A stretch of DNA of 64,000 nt from Blastocladiella emersonii ATCC 22665 (GCA_025594325.1 JANHCV010000012.1:434001-498000), one strand, 5' to 3'; shown: positions 21,747 to 33,234, numbered from the stretch's first letter. Notes: generated by a model not told the origin, from the letters alone. Numbers and translations are program-made.

Positions 21747-23162
21747 TTACGATCGCTGCGGGCTCACGGGTTCCGCCTCGCCTCTTCTCCGCTGCGACAT
21801 GGACCGGCGGCGCTTCGCTGGGCTCGCGGTCCGCCCTCGGTCCGCTGAAGCCGCAGACCCGCTTCGCGCGGCGGCTGCCGCGGCCTTGTTGCCCATCTCG
21901 CGCTCGACGAGGCGCGGGCTGCGTCGTCTCGGGACCGACTCGCACGGCGCGACGGCGACGGCCGACGACTTGCCCGCGCTCGGCCCGCCGTCCTCATCGT
22001 CGTCCTCGACCTCAACGACGCGCTTCGCTTCCTCCGACGGCTGCACCACGACCTTCACCGGCCGCCCACCCGCGAGCGACCACGCGTAGAGCGCGGTCCC
22101 CGCCATGACGAGGGCGGCGCCGACGACGTGGCCCGCACCAAAGGGGTTTCGGAAGTAGGCGATGGAGAGGATGAGCGAGACGAACTTGCGCAGGGTGAGG
22201 AGCAGGTTGGTGGAGAGCGAGGAGGTGGTGGCGGAGACGCGGTGGACGGCGGCGATGCACAGGTACTGCGAGCCCGTGGTGAGGGCGAGGCCGGTCCACA
22301 GGTCCGGCAGGCCGAACAGCAGAGGGTTCGGGCGCGCGTGGGTTTGGTAGTAGGCAAGTTCCGCGCGCAGGTGGGGTGTCAAGAAGAGGAAGAGGGGGAG
22401 CGCGAGGCAGTGCTATAGGACGCGGCGGGTGGGTCAGTGCGGAGGCGGGGCAGTGGGTGGTGAGTGAAGCGTGCCGAGAAGAAGAGACTCTCGCGCCAGT
22501 GGCCGCCGTAGATGCGGTACGTTTCCTCCTGGTAAATCCCGAGGTACGCCGACAGGACGAGCGCGACAGCGAGCAGCGCGATCCCGATGGAAAAGTCGGA
22601 CAGCGCGGCGTCGGTCGGGACCGCGGACGAGACCGTCGCGAGCCTCGCAGACGTCTTCGTCGAGAGAATGACGCCGACGGTGACGAGCAGGACGGCGAGG
22701 TAGGCGGTGCGCGGGTACCTGCGGCGCAGGACGACGAGGTTCATGGCCATGCTGACGATGAGGCCGCCGCTGCGGAAGATGATGTGGACGGGCATGGGCA
22801 CGCGGTAGTTGAAGGCGAGGTTGTTGAGGACCGAGGTGACGGCGAACAGGAACACGATGGTGAACCACCGCGACCACGGGACGGCTGACCGGTGGACCGA
22901 GTACCGGTGCAGCGCCCACCGCGGTGTTTTTGGCGGGCGGTGGAGGAGAGTGGGGAGGCCGAGAGCGGTCGCGAACAGGAACTGCGTCACGGTGACAATG
23001 TGGCTACTCTGCGGGGCGTCGCTGCGGGGTGCGCGCTGCGGCCGTCAGCCACTGCTGGCGCTAGCGCTCAGTAGGGACGTACCGGACGAGCTGCTCGAGG
23101 AAAAAGACGTTGGAGCAGCACCCGCCGAACAGCAGCGGGACTCCCCACACGAGGTCCGTCAT
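21747..23162 (-). CDS. UDP-sugar transporter, SLC35B4/Yea4-like
   Basis: Three exons, 23162-23083, 23003-22475 and 22412-21747, encode 424 residues. The protein matches the UAA/nucleotide-sugar transporter family, which exchanges UDP-sugars across Golgi or ER membranes. Evidence includes 'PLLFGGCCSNVFFLEQLV' in exon 1, 'HIVTVTQFLFATA' at the start of exon 2, and 'ALTTGSQYLCIAAVHRVSAT' with 'SLILSIAYFRNPF' near the end. About nine or ten hydrophobic segments are seen. After the last comes a ~95-residue charged, Ala/Arg/Ser-rich tail, longer than I would expect. Intron 2 has a GC donor (GCACGC) where every other mapped intron has GT. Substrate (UDP-GlcNAc or UDP-xylose) cannot be decided from sequence. 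Confidence 0.8.
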
Positions 23163-23511
23163 AGCGGGGCGGGCAAGTGTATTTCTGGCGCGCGTCGTGC
23201 TCGCGGGGGTCGAAAATAGGGTTCGTGGACAATAAACTTCAGCAAGTGCGGGAGAGCATTTACATGGGCATCTAGCGTTCTAGCGAGTGGGAGGGGAGAG
23301 AGCGTTGCGAGCGGCCGGCCCGCCCGAAAAAGGCGAGACGGAGACGCGCGGTCAAGCGCACGTGGGCGGCGCTTTTCATCCGAGCAGCGGGGAGACATCA
23401 TCCGCGTCCCTTCCCCCCTCTCCCCCTAACACGCAATACAAGTCGCTGCACTCGGCGCGATACAGCCTGCTGCACCCACTCGCACTTCTTGCTACGCACA
23501 CGCACACTTCC

Positions 23512-26500
23512 ATGGAATCGACCGATCGCGCGGTAGCGGCGCGCCACGATGACGGCCGCGCGCCCGCTCGCCGCACCAACGCCGTTGCGCCCTACGACGT
23601 CCTGTCCATTGGTGGCTCGACCGACGACGACGACGACGACGACGACGGGGACGAGTCCTTCTACGACGCGCGCGATGACGTGACGGTGCACTCGGCGTCG
23701 CGGCAGCAGAGCCCCGTCCTCGCCACCATCGCCTCGCTGCCCGAGCCCGTCTCTGATCCGCCACCAGCGGTAACGGCAGTACACGCTGCGCCCGTCTACG
23801 CGGCACCGCCCACCGGATCCATTACCGTGCTCACGGGCGGCCACCGCGTCGACTCGATCCCGACCCTCAACCTGACCCCCGACACGCCAATACGCGCCGA
23901 ACCTTTGCATGCGGGCGCCGTCTCGGTCGCGCACGTCGCCGCCGACGACGATGACGATGCACCGAGCGACTTGACCGAGGTCCCGCCACCACCACCACGG
24001 CCCGCGCCCGCGGCGTCGACCCGGTCTCCATCCCCCGCCGTCCCCGCGCGCCGCCCGCTTCCACCAACACCACTCGCCGTCGCGACCGCGAAACCGTCTA
24101 CCCCGCTCGCCGCTACGCCCGCTGCCCGCTCGCCCGGCGTCGGCGTCAGCGTGGTCCACGACCCGTTCCACCACCACCACTTGCCGCCCGATGCCGCCCA
24201 CGCGCCCGCGCACCCACCCACCAACATCCCGCACCTCCCGCCGCCCCGCTCGCGCGTCGACTCGACCACCACCACCGTGGGCTCCATCGCCTCGTCCACG
24301 GGCTCCGGCGCGCTGTCACGGCTCGGCCGCGGCCGCCGCCCGTCCGACGCGACCACCTGGTCGGGCGCCAGCAGCAATGGGAACGGCTCCGGGTGGAACA
24401 CGTCGCCTGACTCGACCGGCGCGCCTTCATCCACGTCCCCGACGACACTCGTCCGCGGGTACGACGCGTCCGATACGCGGAGCACGCGGAGCGGCCGTTC
24501 GTTTTTCACGCGTCTGCGGAAGCGGGTTGGCGGGAGCGATGATGGCGTGGGCCATGCGCCGAGTGTGCCGCCGCTGCCCGCGGACAAGGTCGTGGTCGGC
24601 CCGCACGTCCCGTCGCTCGGGGATAGTGCGGGCGCGTCGGCACGGCTCGCGGCGTGGGGCGCCGAGGGCGGGGATCCGCCGACGGATGACGATGGGGCGC
24701 GGCAGGCGCCAGTCAGCGCGGTCGAGGCGCTCGCGAGCGTCAATGTGCAGTGGCCACGGACGCGGGTACGGTTTCTCGCTCGCTGCTCAGAATAACGCAC
24801 GAAATAACACGATGAACGGTGTAGACGCGTTCCAAAGGCGTCAGCAAGCGGTGCTTCAACGGCATGGGCCTCGTGCAGACGCTCACCCCGCCGCCGCCGC
24901 CGCCACCCACCGACGCGTCCAAACCCGCCACCGCCGCCGCCGACCACGCCGCGGACCCGTCCCGCCCGCCACCGACGCTCGAGGCCGTGTGGACCGTGCG
25001 GTGGTCGCCGTGCGGCCGGTTCCTCGCGAGCGGCGGAAAGGACGGCGTGGTGCGCGTATGGGCGATAGTGGGACTCGACGGGACGCGCGGCGACGAGCCG
25101 TCCACTCCACCACCGCCCTCATCCGCGGCGCCCGGGTCCGACCTCGAGCCGCCGCCGCACCTGGTCGTCGACCGCCCGTGGCTCGAGTTCCGCGGGCACG
25201 TCGGGGACATTCTGGATCTCGCGTGGAACCGCGCCGGGTGCCTGGCGTCGTCGGGCACCGACAAGACGGTGCGCGTGTGGCACCCGAGCCGGCCCGACGA
25301 CGCGATCGCGGTCTTCACGCACGGCGACTTCGTGCCCGCCGTCGTGTTCCACCCGACCGACGACTGGCTGTTCCTGTCGGGGTGCTTTGACGGGAAGCTG
25401 CGGCTGTGGAGCCTCGACGAGAAGCGGCTCGTCGCGAGCGCGGATCTCGGGAACCAGTACGTGACGGCGGTCCAGTTCGCGCGCGACGGGCGGTGGGCGG
25501 TTGCCGGGACCTACGCCGGCACGCTCGCCGTCTACTCGACCGACGGGCTCGGGCTGCAGGGCCAGGCCGTGGTGCGGAGCAACTCGCGCCGCGCGCGCGT
25601 CGCGTCGGCGAACGCGCGCCCGTGTAAGATCACGGGCATCGAGCCGTGGCCCGACCCGGCCGGGTTCGGCGACAAGCTAGTGGTCGCGAGCAACGACTCA
25701 CGCGTCCGCATCATCGATACCGCGGACCTCCGCGTCATCGCCAAGCTCAAGGGGCACAGCAACCAGCACGCGCAGATCCGCGCCCATGTCACCGAGGATG
25801 CAAGGTGGGTCGTGTGCGGGTCCGAGAACGGGTGGGCGTTCGTCTGGGATACCCTCGGCGTGCCCGAGCTCCGCCCGTCGCCGTTTGGCGGGCACCACCC
25901 ACCCGTCTCGCCGACCGCCGGGTCCGCGATCCCCGCGCCCGCAACTTCCCACGGCAGCGGCGGCGGCGGCGGGGGGAACTCGCGGTTCAGCCGGCTCCGC
26001 ACCGCGCTCGCGTCGCCGTGGTCGTCAGGCAGCAACGGGTCCACCTCGCCAAACGGCTCCCTGTCCCGCGGCGGCGGCACCCACACCGTGCCGCGCAACG
26101 GCGCGACCCCGCCGCCCGCCACCACGATCACGGGCGTCGAGACGTTCCAGGTCTCGTCGTGCACCGTGACCAGCACGTCGATCGCCCCGCTCAAGACGCG
26201 CCTGCTCCTCGAGGCCGCGGGGCTCCTGCCCGCGCGCTGGGGTTCGGCGGACGCGGCGGGCGGGGAAGCCGGGTCAGGCGCCGACTGGACGCTCGTCGCG
26301 GCGTCCGACCAGGCCGGCGCGATCCGCCTGTTCATCAACCTCCCGCCCGCCGCGCTCGCGGTCCCGGTGCCCGCTGCAGCCGCGCCGGCGCCGGCAACGG
26401 CGAGTGGGACTGAGACCCCGTCCACGCGCTCGGGCACCGCGACGCCGACGGGCCGCGGCCCCACCGCCACTGGTGCCCCGTCGGGCTCGGGCACCATGGC

Positions 26501-26900
26501 CAGCACGCTGGTCCGCAGCATGTCGAGCCTCGCCGACTCGCTCAGGCGGTCGAGCTCGTCGATCCGCAGCGCGTCGCGCGGGCGCGTTGCCGCCGACGAG
26601 TCCGTCGAGCCCGTTCCGCCGTTGCCCGCGAGCAAGCGGTCGCTCGTCGCGTCGTCGGGCGAGAAGCTTCACCACCACCACGGCCACGACAACGAGGAGG
26701 AGGAATGGGATAACGACCTCGTCGAGGGCGCGGCGAACGAGCGGATCGCCGAGTGTCCGTACTGCGGCAGCTCGCAGTTCAAGGACCTCGTGGTCGCGGC
26801 GGACGGTGGAGGCGAGGCGGGTGGGCAGGCGCCGCGGATCGCGGTGTGCTGTCAGTGCATGCGCGTGGTACGCGATCCGGCGCATGTGCTCGGAATGTAA
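23512..26900 (+). CDS. WD40-repeat protein, WDR44/Dgr2-like
   Basis: Exons 23512-24765 and 24825-26900 encode 1109 residues. Residues 1-400 are low-complexity (Asp tract, Pro and Ser/Thr runs) and look disordered. WD repeats begin after the intron: 'VRWSPCGRFLASGGKDGVVR', 'GHVGDILDLAWNRAG', 'TDKTVRVWHPSRPDDAI', 'DGKLRLWSLDEKRL' and 'GWAFVWDTLGVPEL'. The repeat order and linker ('SKGVSKRCFNGMGLVQTLTP') fit the WDR44/Dgr2 group, linked in animals to Rab11 trafficking. Long disordered insertions separate the later blades. The C-terminus carries two CxxC pairs ('CPYCGSS', 'CCQCMR') that could bind zinc. Part of its 3' end is duplicated at 10487-10828. It diverges from the transporter across ~350 bp and converges on FRA10AC1 with 30 bp between stops. 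Confidence 0.8.
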
Positions 26901-26930
26901 GGGGCGTGCGTTGTATATAGACAGACTGGG

Positions 26931-27928
26931 TTACAGGAGCAGGTCTTCGAAATCATCCTCGGCGGCGCTCTCGTGGCGGTGCGACGCGGCGGATGATGTA
27001 GGGCGGTCGCGTCGCCCGCGATCCCGTGAGCGCGAGCCCTTGCTTTCGGAATCGCCGCGCGAGCGAGATCGGCGGCGGGATGAACCGGATCGAGACCGCT
27101 CGCGCTCGCCGCGGTCAGAATCGCGAGACGAGCGAGGCCGAGATCGCTTGCGCTCTCCGCGCTCAGGATCGCGAGGTGAGCGGAACCGACTGCGCGACCG
27201 CCTCCGACTCTCGGCGTCCTTCCGCTGATCGCGATTGCGTCTCGAGTCCTCCTCCTCGACCGACTCGCCGCTTTTCTTACGATCGCGGTCGCGGCGGTAA
27301 TGCAGCTTGTCCGAACATTTCGGGCATAGGCGCAGCTTGACGAGCGCGCGGTGCTCGGCGCCGCCGTCAGCTGGCTCGCGGTACCGGAACGGCACCTCCC
27401 AGCTCGTCAGGTCGCGGTCGCGCTTGCACGCCACATTGCCGCACGACCACTGGCCGCGGCCGTCGAGGACCTCGGGCTGCGTGCGCCAGCGCATCGCAAT
27501 CTACACGTGTGCGGCGGGTGAGCCCTTGCTCGTGTGGAACAGGCGACCGAAGCGCGTACCAGGCCCGTCTTGTACCGTGACATGTCACACAGGGCGTACT
27601 CCTTGAACAGGCGGTCGTAGTAGGCACGCGCGAGCTTGGCCTCCCACCGCTGCGTGTGCGAGAGGTGCGCGAGCGCCGCGTCATCCTCCTTGTCGTCGTC
27701 CTCGCGCAGGAACCGGTGGTGCCGCCGGATCACGTCCTCTTCGGTCGTGTAGTTGGCCGGCAGCGCATCGGCGGCTTCCCTGGCCGTGGCGAGCGCGCCC
27801 GCGCCGCCGTAGTACAGCACGTAGTGGTCAATGAACCGCCGGTGGCGGTCGTACTACGGCGAGTGGGTGTGGGTGTGAGCGGGCATAAGTTGCAGCAAGT
27901 CGCAGTGGCGGGTTCATACGGCATTCAT
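26931..27928 (-). CDS. FRA10AC1: FRA10AC1-family protein
   Basis: Exons 27928-27920 (only Met-Asn-Ala), 27853-27560 and 27500-26931 encode 290 residues. The order of motifs is that of FRA10AC1 (PF09725), a conserved spliceosome-associated protein: 'YDRHRRFIDHYVLYYGG', 'HHRFLREDDD', 'KLARAYYDRLFKEYALCDMS', 'GQWSCGNVACKRDRDLTSWE' and 'ALVKLRLCPKCSDKLHY'. The four cysteines in the last two blocks form two CxxxxC/CxxC pairs, consistent with a zinc site. The ~80-residue C-terminus is an Arg/Ser/Asp-rich RS-like tail, usual for splicing factors. The 9-nt first exon is supported by the conserved junction (family proteins have AMDAY-type sequence where this one joins NA to Y), but a longer 5' exon cannot be excluded. 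It is head-to-head with an LRR gene 132 bp away. Confidence 0.85.
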
Positions 27929-28060
27929 GGCAGGAGGGTGAGGACAGGGAGAACAAGAGTGTCTGGCCGCCGCGCCACAGCTGATCCGCACGCCGACTTC
28001 GCCACACTCGAATCGCCCTCTCTCGCTCCCCCCACACATCGCTCTCATAGACGCAAACGA

Positions 28061-29518
28061 ATGAACACGGTCTCAACGAGGGCCTGCAACTGCCCTACAT
28101 GCCCGCCACGACTTCCGTTCGACGTCGTTGAGGGCATTCTCGTCCACGTCGCACTTGGCCACCACGACGCATCTCCCAAGCAACTGTTCCAGTACCTGCG
28201 CGTGCTCCCTCGGGAGTATGCTCCGCGAGTGCACCGTTACGTCCTCCAGTGCCTCGGCGTAGACTGGGCGAGCGCGGGCGGCCACGTCCGCTTGTTGGAC
28301 GAGTTGCGCGTGTCGGGCGCGCCGCTTGTGTATACCGACAAGGCCATCACGAACGCATGGTCGAAGCGTCGCTACGAGTCTCTCGAGTGGTGGCGCGAGT
28401 CCGGGCTGCCGCTGAAACTTGGAACGCTGCCGCCGTCGGGGCTCCGCAAGGCCCTGCTTGGTATCACGACGCGCCCTGTCCCCAAGAAGCCAACGATGGT
28501 ACGCCCTGCTCTGACTCTACTTGCCGTACCAGTGCTAATACTCATCTCGTCGTACTAGATCCGAGGGTTCGAGGTAGCAGCTGACGGCGACCTGTTTGTC
28601 GCCCACGGCTACGACTGGATTGCGACCGGCACCATGCAGACCGTTGAGCTCAAGCTTGACAGTATGCGCTTCACCGAAGGCGGCGCTCGCCTGCTCGGCC
28701 GCGCGCTTGCCCAGCCAGGGTGCCGCATCACCGCATTTACTGCGACTTCGTGCGCCCTCACGCTTCCGATGCTTCGGCAGATGCTTGCCCATCGCTCAAT
28801 CTCGACCGTGACCCTGTCCGAACTTTCGTTCTGCTAAAAGGACGCGCCGCTTACTGGCCCATGGCTCCCTGACGGCGTCACGACGCTCAAGCTCAGCAAC
28901 GTGTTCCTGAGCCACGGGCGCGGGCTGTCGCAGCTGCCAACTTCCCTGACCACGCTTGAGCTCAACTGCACCGGACCGCTCAACGTGCTGCTTCCGCTCG
29001 CGGAGGCAATTCCGTTCCGCCTCGAAACGCTTTCAATCACGAGCGATTGCGTTGGCACTGCGACCATGGAAGCCCTCGCTAAACGGTTACCGCCGACCCT
29101 CAAGCATCTCAAGTTTGTCTTTTCCAACCCCGTCGCCGAGGCGTGCGTGGCCGCTTTAGCGCACGGACTACCGCGTGAACTCGTCTCGCTCAAGCTGCAC
29201 TTCATCAAGCACGTCCAGGGCGGCAAGAACGCCATGACGCCGCTCATGGCCGCGCTCCCGCTGACGCTTGAGCACCTCGAACTCTCGGGGTGCAAGCTGC
29301 GTGAACCTGATTTCGCGCTCATGGCGAGCTACATGCCGCCTCACCTGTCCCAGCTTTGTGTGTGCAACTGCGGGATCGAGGACGTGGGGCTCGACGTGCT
29401 CGTGCTGGCGCTTCCGCGAACACTGCGTCAGCTTGACGCAACGCGGAACGACCTCAAGTTTCAGCGTTGGCACCGCGAGCTTTCGAAACAGTTCCCAGGA
29501 GCGAGCTGCAAGGTTTGA
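28061..29518 (+). pseudogene. LRR-family gene with one in-frame stop
   Basis: Exon 1 (28061-28498) and exon 2 (28559-29518) are separated by a 60-nt intron with GTACGC donor, CTAAT branch-like site and ACTAG acceptor. The intron sits at the same codon as in the minus-strand relative at 40117-40060. Exon 2 has a TAA at 28835-28837 after 'SELSFC', and the frame then continues without shift through about ten more repeats ('LPTSLTTLELNCTGPLNVLL' onward) to 29518. Without the stop the product would be 465 residues. A single substitution explains it, so this is either a very young pseudogene or a truncated product of ~238 residues. The leader has CTCATAGACGCAA, also found before the CFAP92-like gene. 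Confidence 0.65.
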
Positions 29519-30121
29519 AGTTGATACCATAGTCGTGCGCCGACGTGTCTTGGAACACGTGTGTGGCGCATCGCGTCAGCAACGACGGGACAGCTTCCTG
29601 GGAAATTGAGGAGAAACCCTCTAATTCAGCATATAAACAGCGTGTATTCTCAGCTGTAGCTTTAGCGAAGCTGAGTTTCTGTGGGAGCAATTGAAACCTA
29701 TCAGGCACATCAACCTTGCTCTTGTGGTCACATGAGTGGCTCAGTGACCGTTTTCGATTTTCGTCGCGCGACGAGTTCCGTTGTTTTTCGCTTTCACTTC
29801 ATTCCGACCCCTGCAACGTAAATCTGGACTGTGCTTTGCCTTGTCCCCAACAGTTCGAGGCTGTTCACTTCGAGGGGAGCGAGGTCCTGTGCAGCGGTTC
29901 CCGTGCGCAGGCGCGACGAGACGGACCTCGCTCGAAACTGACTGTTCAGCATCACGTGACCTGACATCAATCCTGTCTGGCTGCATTTTCGCGCCCTCGG
30001 AAGCTCTCCCACTCCACGCCCGCTCGCTCGCGCTTGCCGCTGCTCGTCGACGCTCTTTGAGACCTCCTGTGCTGACCAGCCGACGGCTCCGCCTCCTTCG
30101 CAGGGCCCCAACGGTCCGCCC

Positions 30122-30778
30122 ATGTTCACGGCCGGTCCCTTGTCGCCCGCCAAGATGGTTCCCGGCGCTGCGGCCGCGCCCGCTGCGCTCGTCCCGCTCA
30201 TGGCCGCGTGCACCACCCGCTCGCCGACTTCCACCTCGGCGTCTGTCAACGCGCCGTCAGGCGGCACCACGTTGGGCAGCACCACGTCCGGCAGCGCCAC
30301 GACGCCGTCGGGACCCGCAGCGTTGGCCGTCGTCCAGGAGCTTGACATCAACCTGCAGGAGTGGGACGACGTCGGCAGCGAGTCCGACATGACCGTGGTT
30401 CCCGCGTCGTCGTCCGCCATGACCAAGAACAAGAACATCACCAAGATCGTTGTCAACTTGGAGGCCAATGAGGAGGTCGACGCCGACGAGGAGGAGAGCG
30501 AGTGCGAGTCGGGCCCGTCGCCGTCGTCAAGCCGCGCGCGCAAGGTGGCCACCAAGGCCAAGGGCCGCGACAAGAACAAGACGGTCAAGACCCCGCCGGC
30601 CTCGCCCACCAAGCGTACCCGCACGTCGGCCGTCAAGGGCAAGTCCGGCGCTGCCGTCCCTGCCGCCCAAGACGACAACAAGGCCGACAACGACGACTCG
30701 GCGACCCCGCCGGCCTCGCTGACCAAGCGCGCGCGTCGCGGTCCCGCCAAGGGCAAGGGCAAGGACCGCTCGGCCTGA
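30122..30778 (+). CDS. Basic low-complexity protein carried by the Helitron-like element
   Basis: An open frame of 218 residues lies wholly inside the element. It has no recognised domain. The first ~75 residues are Ala/Ser/Thr/Pro-rich. The middle holds an acidic run ('EANEEVDADEEESECESG'), and the C-terminal third repeats 'TPPAS' blocks followed by Lys/Arg clusters ('TPPASPTKRTRTS', 'TPPASLTKRARRGPAKGK') that look like nuclear-localisation or nucleic-acid-binding stretches. It could be an accessory protein of the element or a captured host fragment. The intact frame in a short-lived element is the main support for it being real. Confidence 0.45.
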   Translation: MFTAGPLSPAKMVPGAAAAPAALVPLMAACTTRSPTSTSASVNAPSGGTTLGSTTSGSATTPSGPAALAVVQELDINLQEWDDVGSESDMTVVPASSSAMTKNKNITKIVVNLEANEEVDADEEESECESGPSPSSSRARKVATKAKGRDKNKTVKTPPASPTKRTRTSAVKGKSGAAVPAAQDDNKADNDDSATPPASLTKRARRGPAKGKGKDRSA

Positions 30779-31072
30779 TCCTGATCCTGTTCCTTCCTTC
30801 GTTTCTTTCGAAAATACTTCCGCTGTCTGATATATTCCAAACTCTTTTTCTTCCAACTGGTTACTACTCGAATTTGTGAGGTGCTCGTCGACTGGCGAGC
30901 TCAAAGAGTTTACCCCTGAACTCTGAGAACGCGTTTCAAAGACGCGTTGCGTGACGCGTCGCGTCGGCGCTCGCGTTCGTGTTCTCACAACTGTGACGCG
31001 CGACGCGCAACGCGAAGAGCCCTCGCTTCTCTGTGCTCTCTCCCAAACCCACAATACACTTGGTCAATCTCC

Positions 31073-31080
31073 ATGTAAAC
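31073..31080 (+). promoter_or_regulatory. ATGTAA start-stop element in leader
   Basis: ATGTAAAC lies 26 nt before the first ATG (31106) of the element's DUF6570-type frame, in the context CTCC. Confidence 0.4.
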
Positions 31081-31105
31081 TGCTAGCCGTGCTTGGTCTG
31101 CAAGG

Positions 31106-32680
31106 ATGCCACCTAAACAAACTTTGGCCGACATGGCCGTTCGCGGCCTCAAAATGCACCAACTTCTTGCCAAAAATCCTCAAGCTTCCGCACAGGAGGT
31201 TCGAGAAGCGACGGGCTTGCACGGGTCGTACCTCGTCAAGGCAGCGACTGAAGCATACCTGCAAGCTCAAGACCACCCACTTGCTCAACATATTATTGCG
31301 ATGAAGTCTCAAGGTGACGGCCTGCTTCACATCATAAGCACGACATCGCTACCCGCCAACGTGGTTCACTTGATCCTGGCAGTTCACCACGCTTCAACCC
31401 CAAGCGACGCTTCCAACGCGCAAGTTATCAGTTCGGACACAGGATCGACTGGTCACGGCACTTCTTCCTCGCGACCGAGCTCGCCAACATCTCCATCTCC
31501 TTCCCAATCAAGCGCCTCACCGCCGCAAGTTCCGCCTTGGCCAATGGATCTGAACCAGGAGCACCTGGAAGGTCTTCTCGGCGAGGCCTTGCACGCGCTA
31601 CAAGACGAAGCTGTACTTCACTCGGCTTGCGCAGTTTGCGGTCAGCTCTCGCCAAAGTCGACGTGCTCAACGACACCGATAGCCGACTTCCTCGCGGCTC
31701 ACAGCGAATTCCTTGCTGAAAAGGCGGATCACACGTGGAAGAAGTTCTGCGCGGGAAAGGAGGGATTCACGCGACCTCCAATCCGCGAAGAATTCCGTAG
31801 TGTTCCCCTTTGTGAGGACAGAGTTGATGGCGAGAGTATGTGCTGGTGTATCTTGCCAAAAACAACTCTGACAGTTGATCCGCTTCCTTGTAGACGTCAC
31901 CGTGTGCTCAACCTGCCTCACGCATCTCAATTCGAGTGACCCAAAGAAACGTTTGCCCGTTTCTTCGCTCATGAACTACGGCAATCCCGGAAAGAAACCG
32001 ACTCCGCTCGAAAATCTCACCCGCTTGGAGCAGATGCTGATAGCTCCGGTCCGAGTGCGAGTCTACGTCTACAAGTTTGGATTTGGCCGCGACAAACGAA
32101 CGCACCAAAGCTTTGTCAAAGGCAACGTCATCGCCTTCCGTCAGTCGACGCAGCACACAGGTAAATCCGCGCCGCTCACCAGCTAACGATTCATAATAAC
32201 AGCATCGGAATCGTCAACGGGATGATGGGTAAGGTCGTCGGCTTTGCTGTCGATGAAGACGGCCAGATCAAGGCTGTCATTGTACGACCCGACCGCGACC
32301 TTCAGCGAATCCCAAAACTCAACGGAATCGACAAGTTGGGTGACATCCCCATCGAGCGTGAGACAATTAGCAAGATGGTCACCATTGACGGCAAGCGGTG
32401 GACCTTTTGGCGATCGCAGTTCCCCATTGAGCTGAGCTACGCGATCACGGCGCACAAGGCGCAGGGGATGACCCTGAACAAGGTCATTGCCGACTTCGGC
32501 GACCCCAAGCTCCCGCATCGTTTTCCTGCCCGGTACCCGTACATGGTCCTCTCTCGAGCGCGCAGGACCAAGGACATCCTCATCATCCGGTTCAACAGTC
32601 GGGTTCTCGTGCAGAAGGCATTACAGCACGTGGCGAAGGACATGAAGCGACTGTCCCTGCTGAGCAGGATTGAGAATTGA
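31106..32680 (+). pseudogene. Helitron polyprotein remnant: DUF6570 region joined to Pif1 helicase tail
   Basis: The first exon (31106-31830) gives a short helical N-terminus and then 'CAVCGQLSPKSTC'. A 58-nt intron follows (donor GTATGT, acceptor TTGTAG, ending 31889 or so). After it comes 'VTVCSTCLTHL' and 'LTRLEQMLIAPVRVRVYVYK', typical of the DUF6570 segment near the start of many Helitron Rep-helicase proteins. A second intron-like segment (32161-32202) leads directly into the helicase end: 'GIVNGMMGKVVGF' and the late Pif1 motif 'YAITAHKAQGMTLNKVI', ending at 32680. The Rep domain and helicase motifs I-IV are missing, and the two parts do not share a frame across the junction. A large internal deletion is the simplest reading. 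Confidence 0.75.
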
Positions 32681-32773
32681 TAAACTACTTCACTTTCACC
32701 AACTGAAACAGTCTCAAGAAGCCAAGTAAAGCTACAGCTGAGACCCAAGTGTGTGCGCAGCACACACACCTAG

Positions 32774-33160
32774 TGTATATGAAATGAATGAATGAATCGA
32801 TTGCCGTGGAAACGGAACGGTCCAATCACAGGCACGCCGGTCCGACGCAGCGACGAGACGCGCAACCGCGCCCAGCGCGAGTATTCTTGACCGCAGCACC
32901 CGCGTGAGCGACGCGTAGTTTTTCACGGCGCTCACGCGAGGGCTGCGCTCAATGAAACCGCACCGGGAGGTCGTGAGCTCGTAGCACGTCGTTGTTGGCG
33001 CATTCGGAGCCCATGTCGCAAACGCTAAAGCTCGAGGTGCCATGTCAATCCGCTAAGCTGACACGGCGAGATGGCTTTGGGATCGAGGTTAAGGTTATGA
33101 TGCTACATTGCGAGCGGGCTCGAGAATCAATGTCCGTATGGAAAACATCTGCCGCCACTT
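32774..33160 (-). repeat. Second half of the split non-coding repeat
   Basis: The reverse complement matches 9075-9458. Together with 29525-29647 it forms one repeat copy interrupted by the Helitron-like element. Confidence 0.85.
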
Positions 33161-33234
33161 CATACCTTTACGCTAACACGGCAAACCCGCAAGAATGTGT
33201 GCGTGAGCGCCGTGGATGCACGACTGGTGAACTT

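Larger units (their letters stand above)
29648..32773 (+). mobile_element. Helitron-like element, internally deleted, complete ends
   Basis: Comparison with the uninterrupted repeat at 9075-9590 places the ends at 29648 (5'-TCTCAGCTG) and 32773 (CTAG-3'), with one T of ambiguity on the left. The insertion lies between host A and T. Bases 29648-29664 and 32727-32743 are perfect 17-bp inverted repeats. The 3' copy is 30 bp inside the end. It is followed by a hairpin with 8-bp arms (GTGTGTGC/GCACACAC, loop GCA, 32749-32767) and then ACCTAG. Asymmetric inverted repeats plus a 3' hairpin resemble Helentron-type elements; the TC/CTAG ends and A-T site fit canonical Helitrons. It carries two coding regions and no target duplication. 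No replication-initiator (Rep) motif is present, so it should be non-autonomous. Confidence 0.85.
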
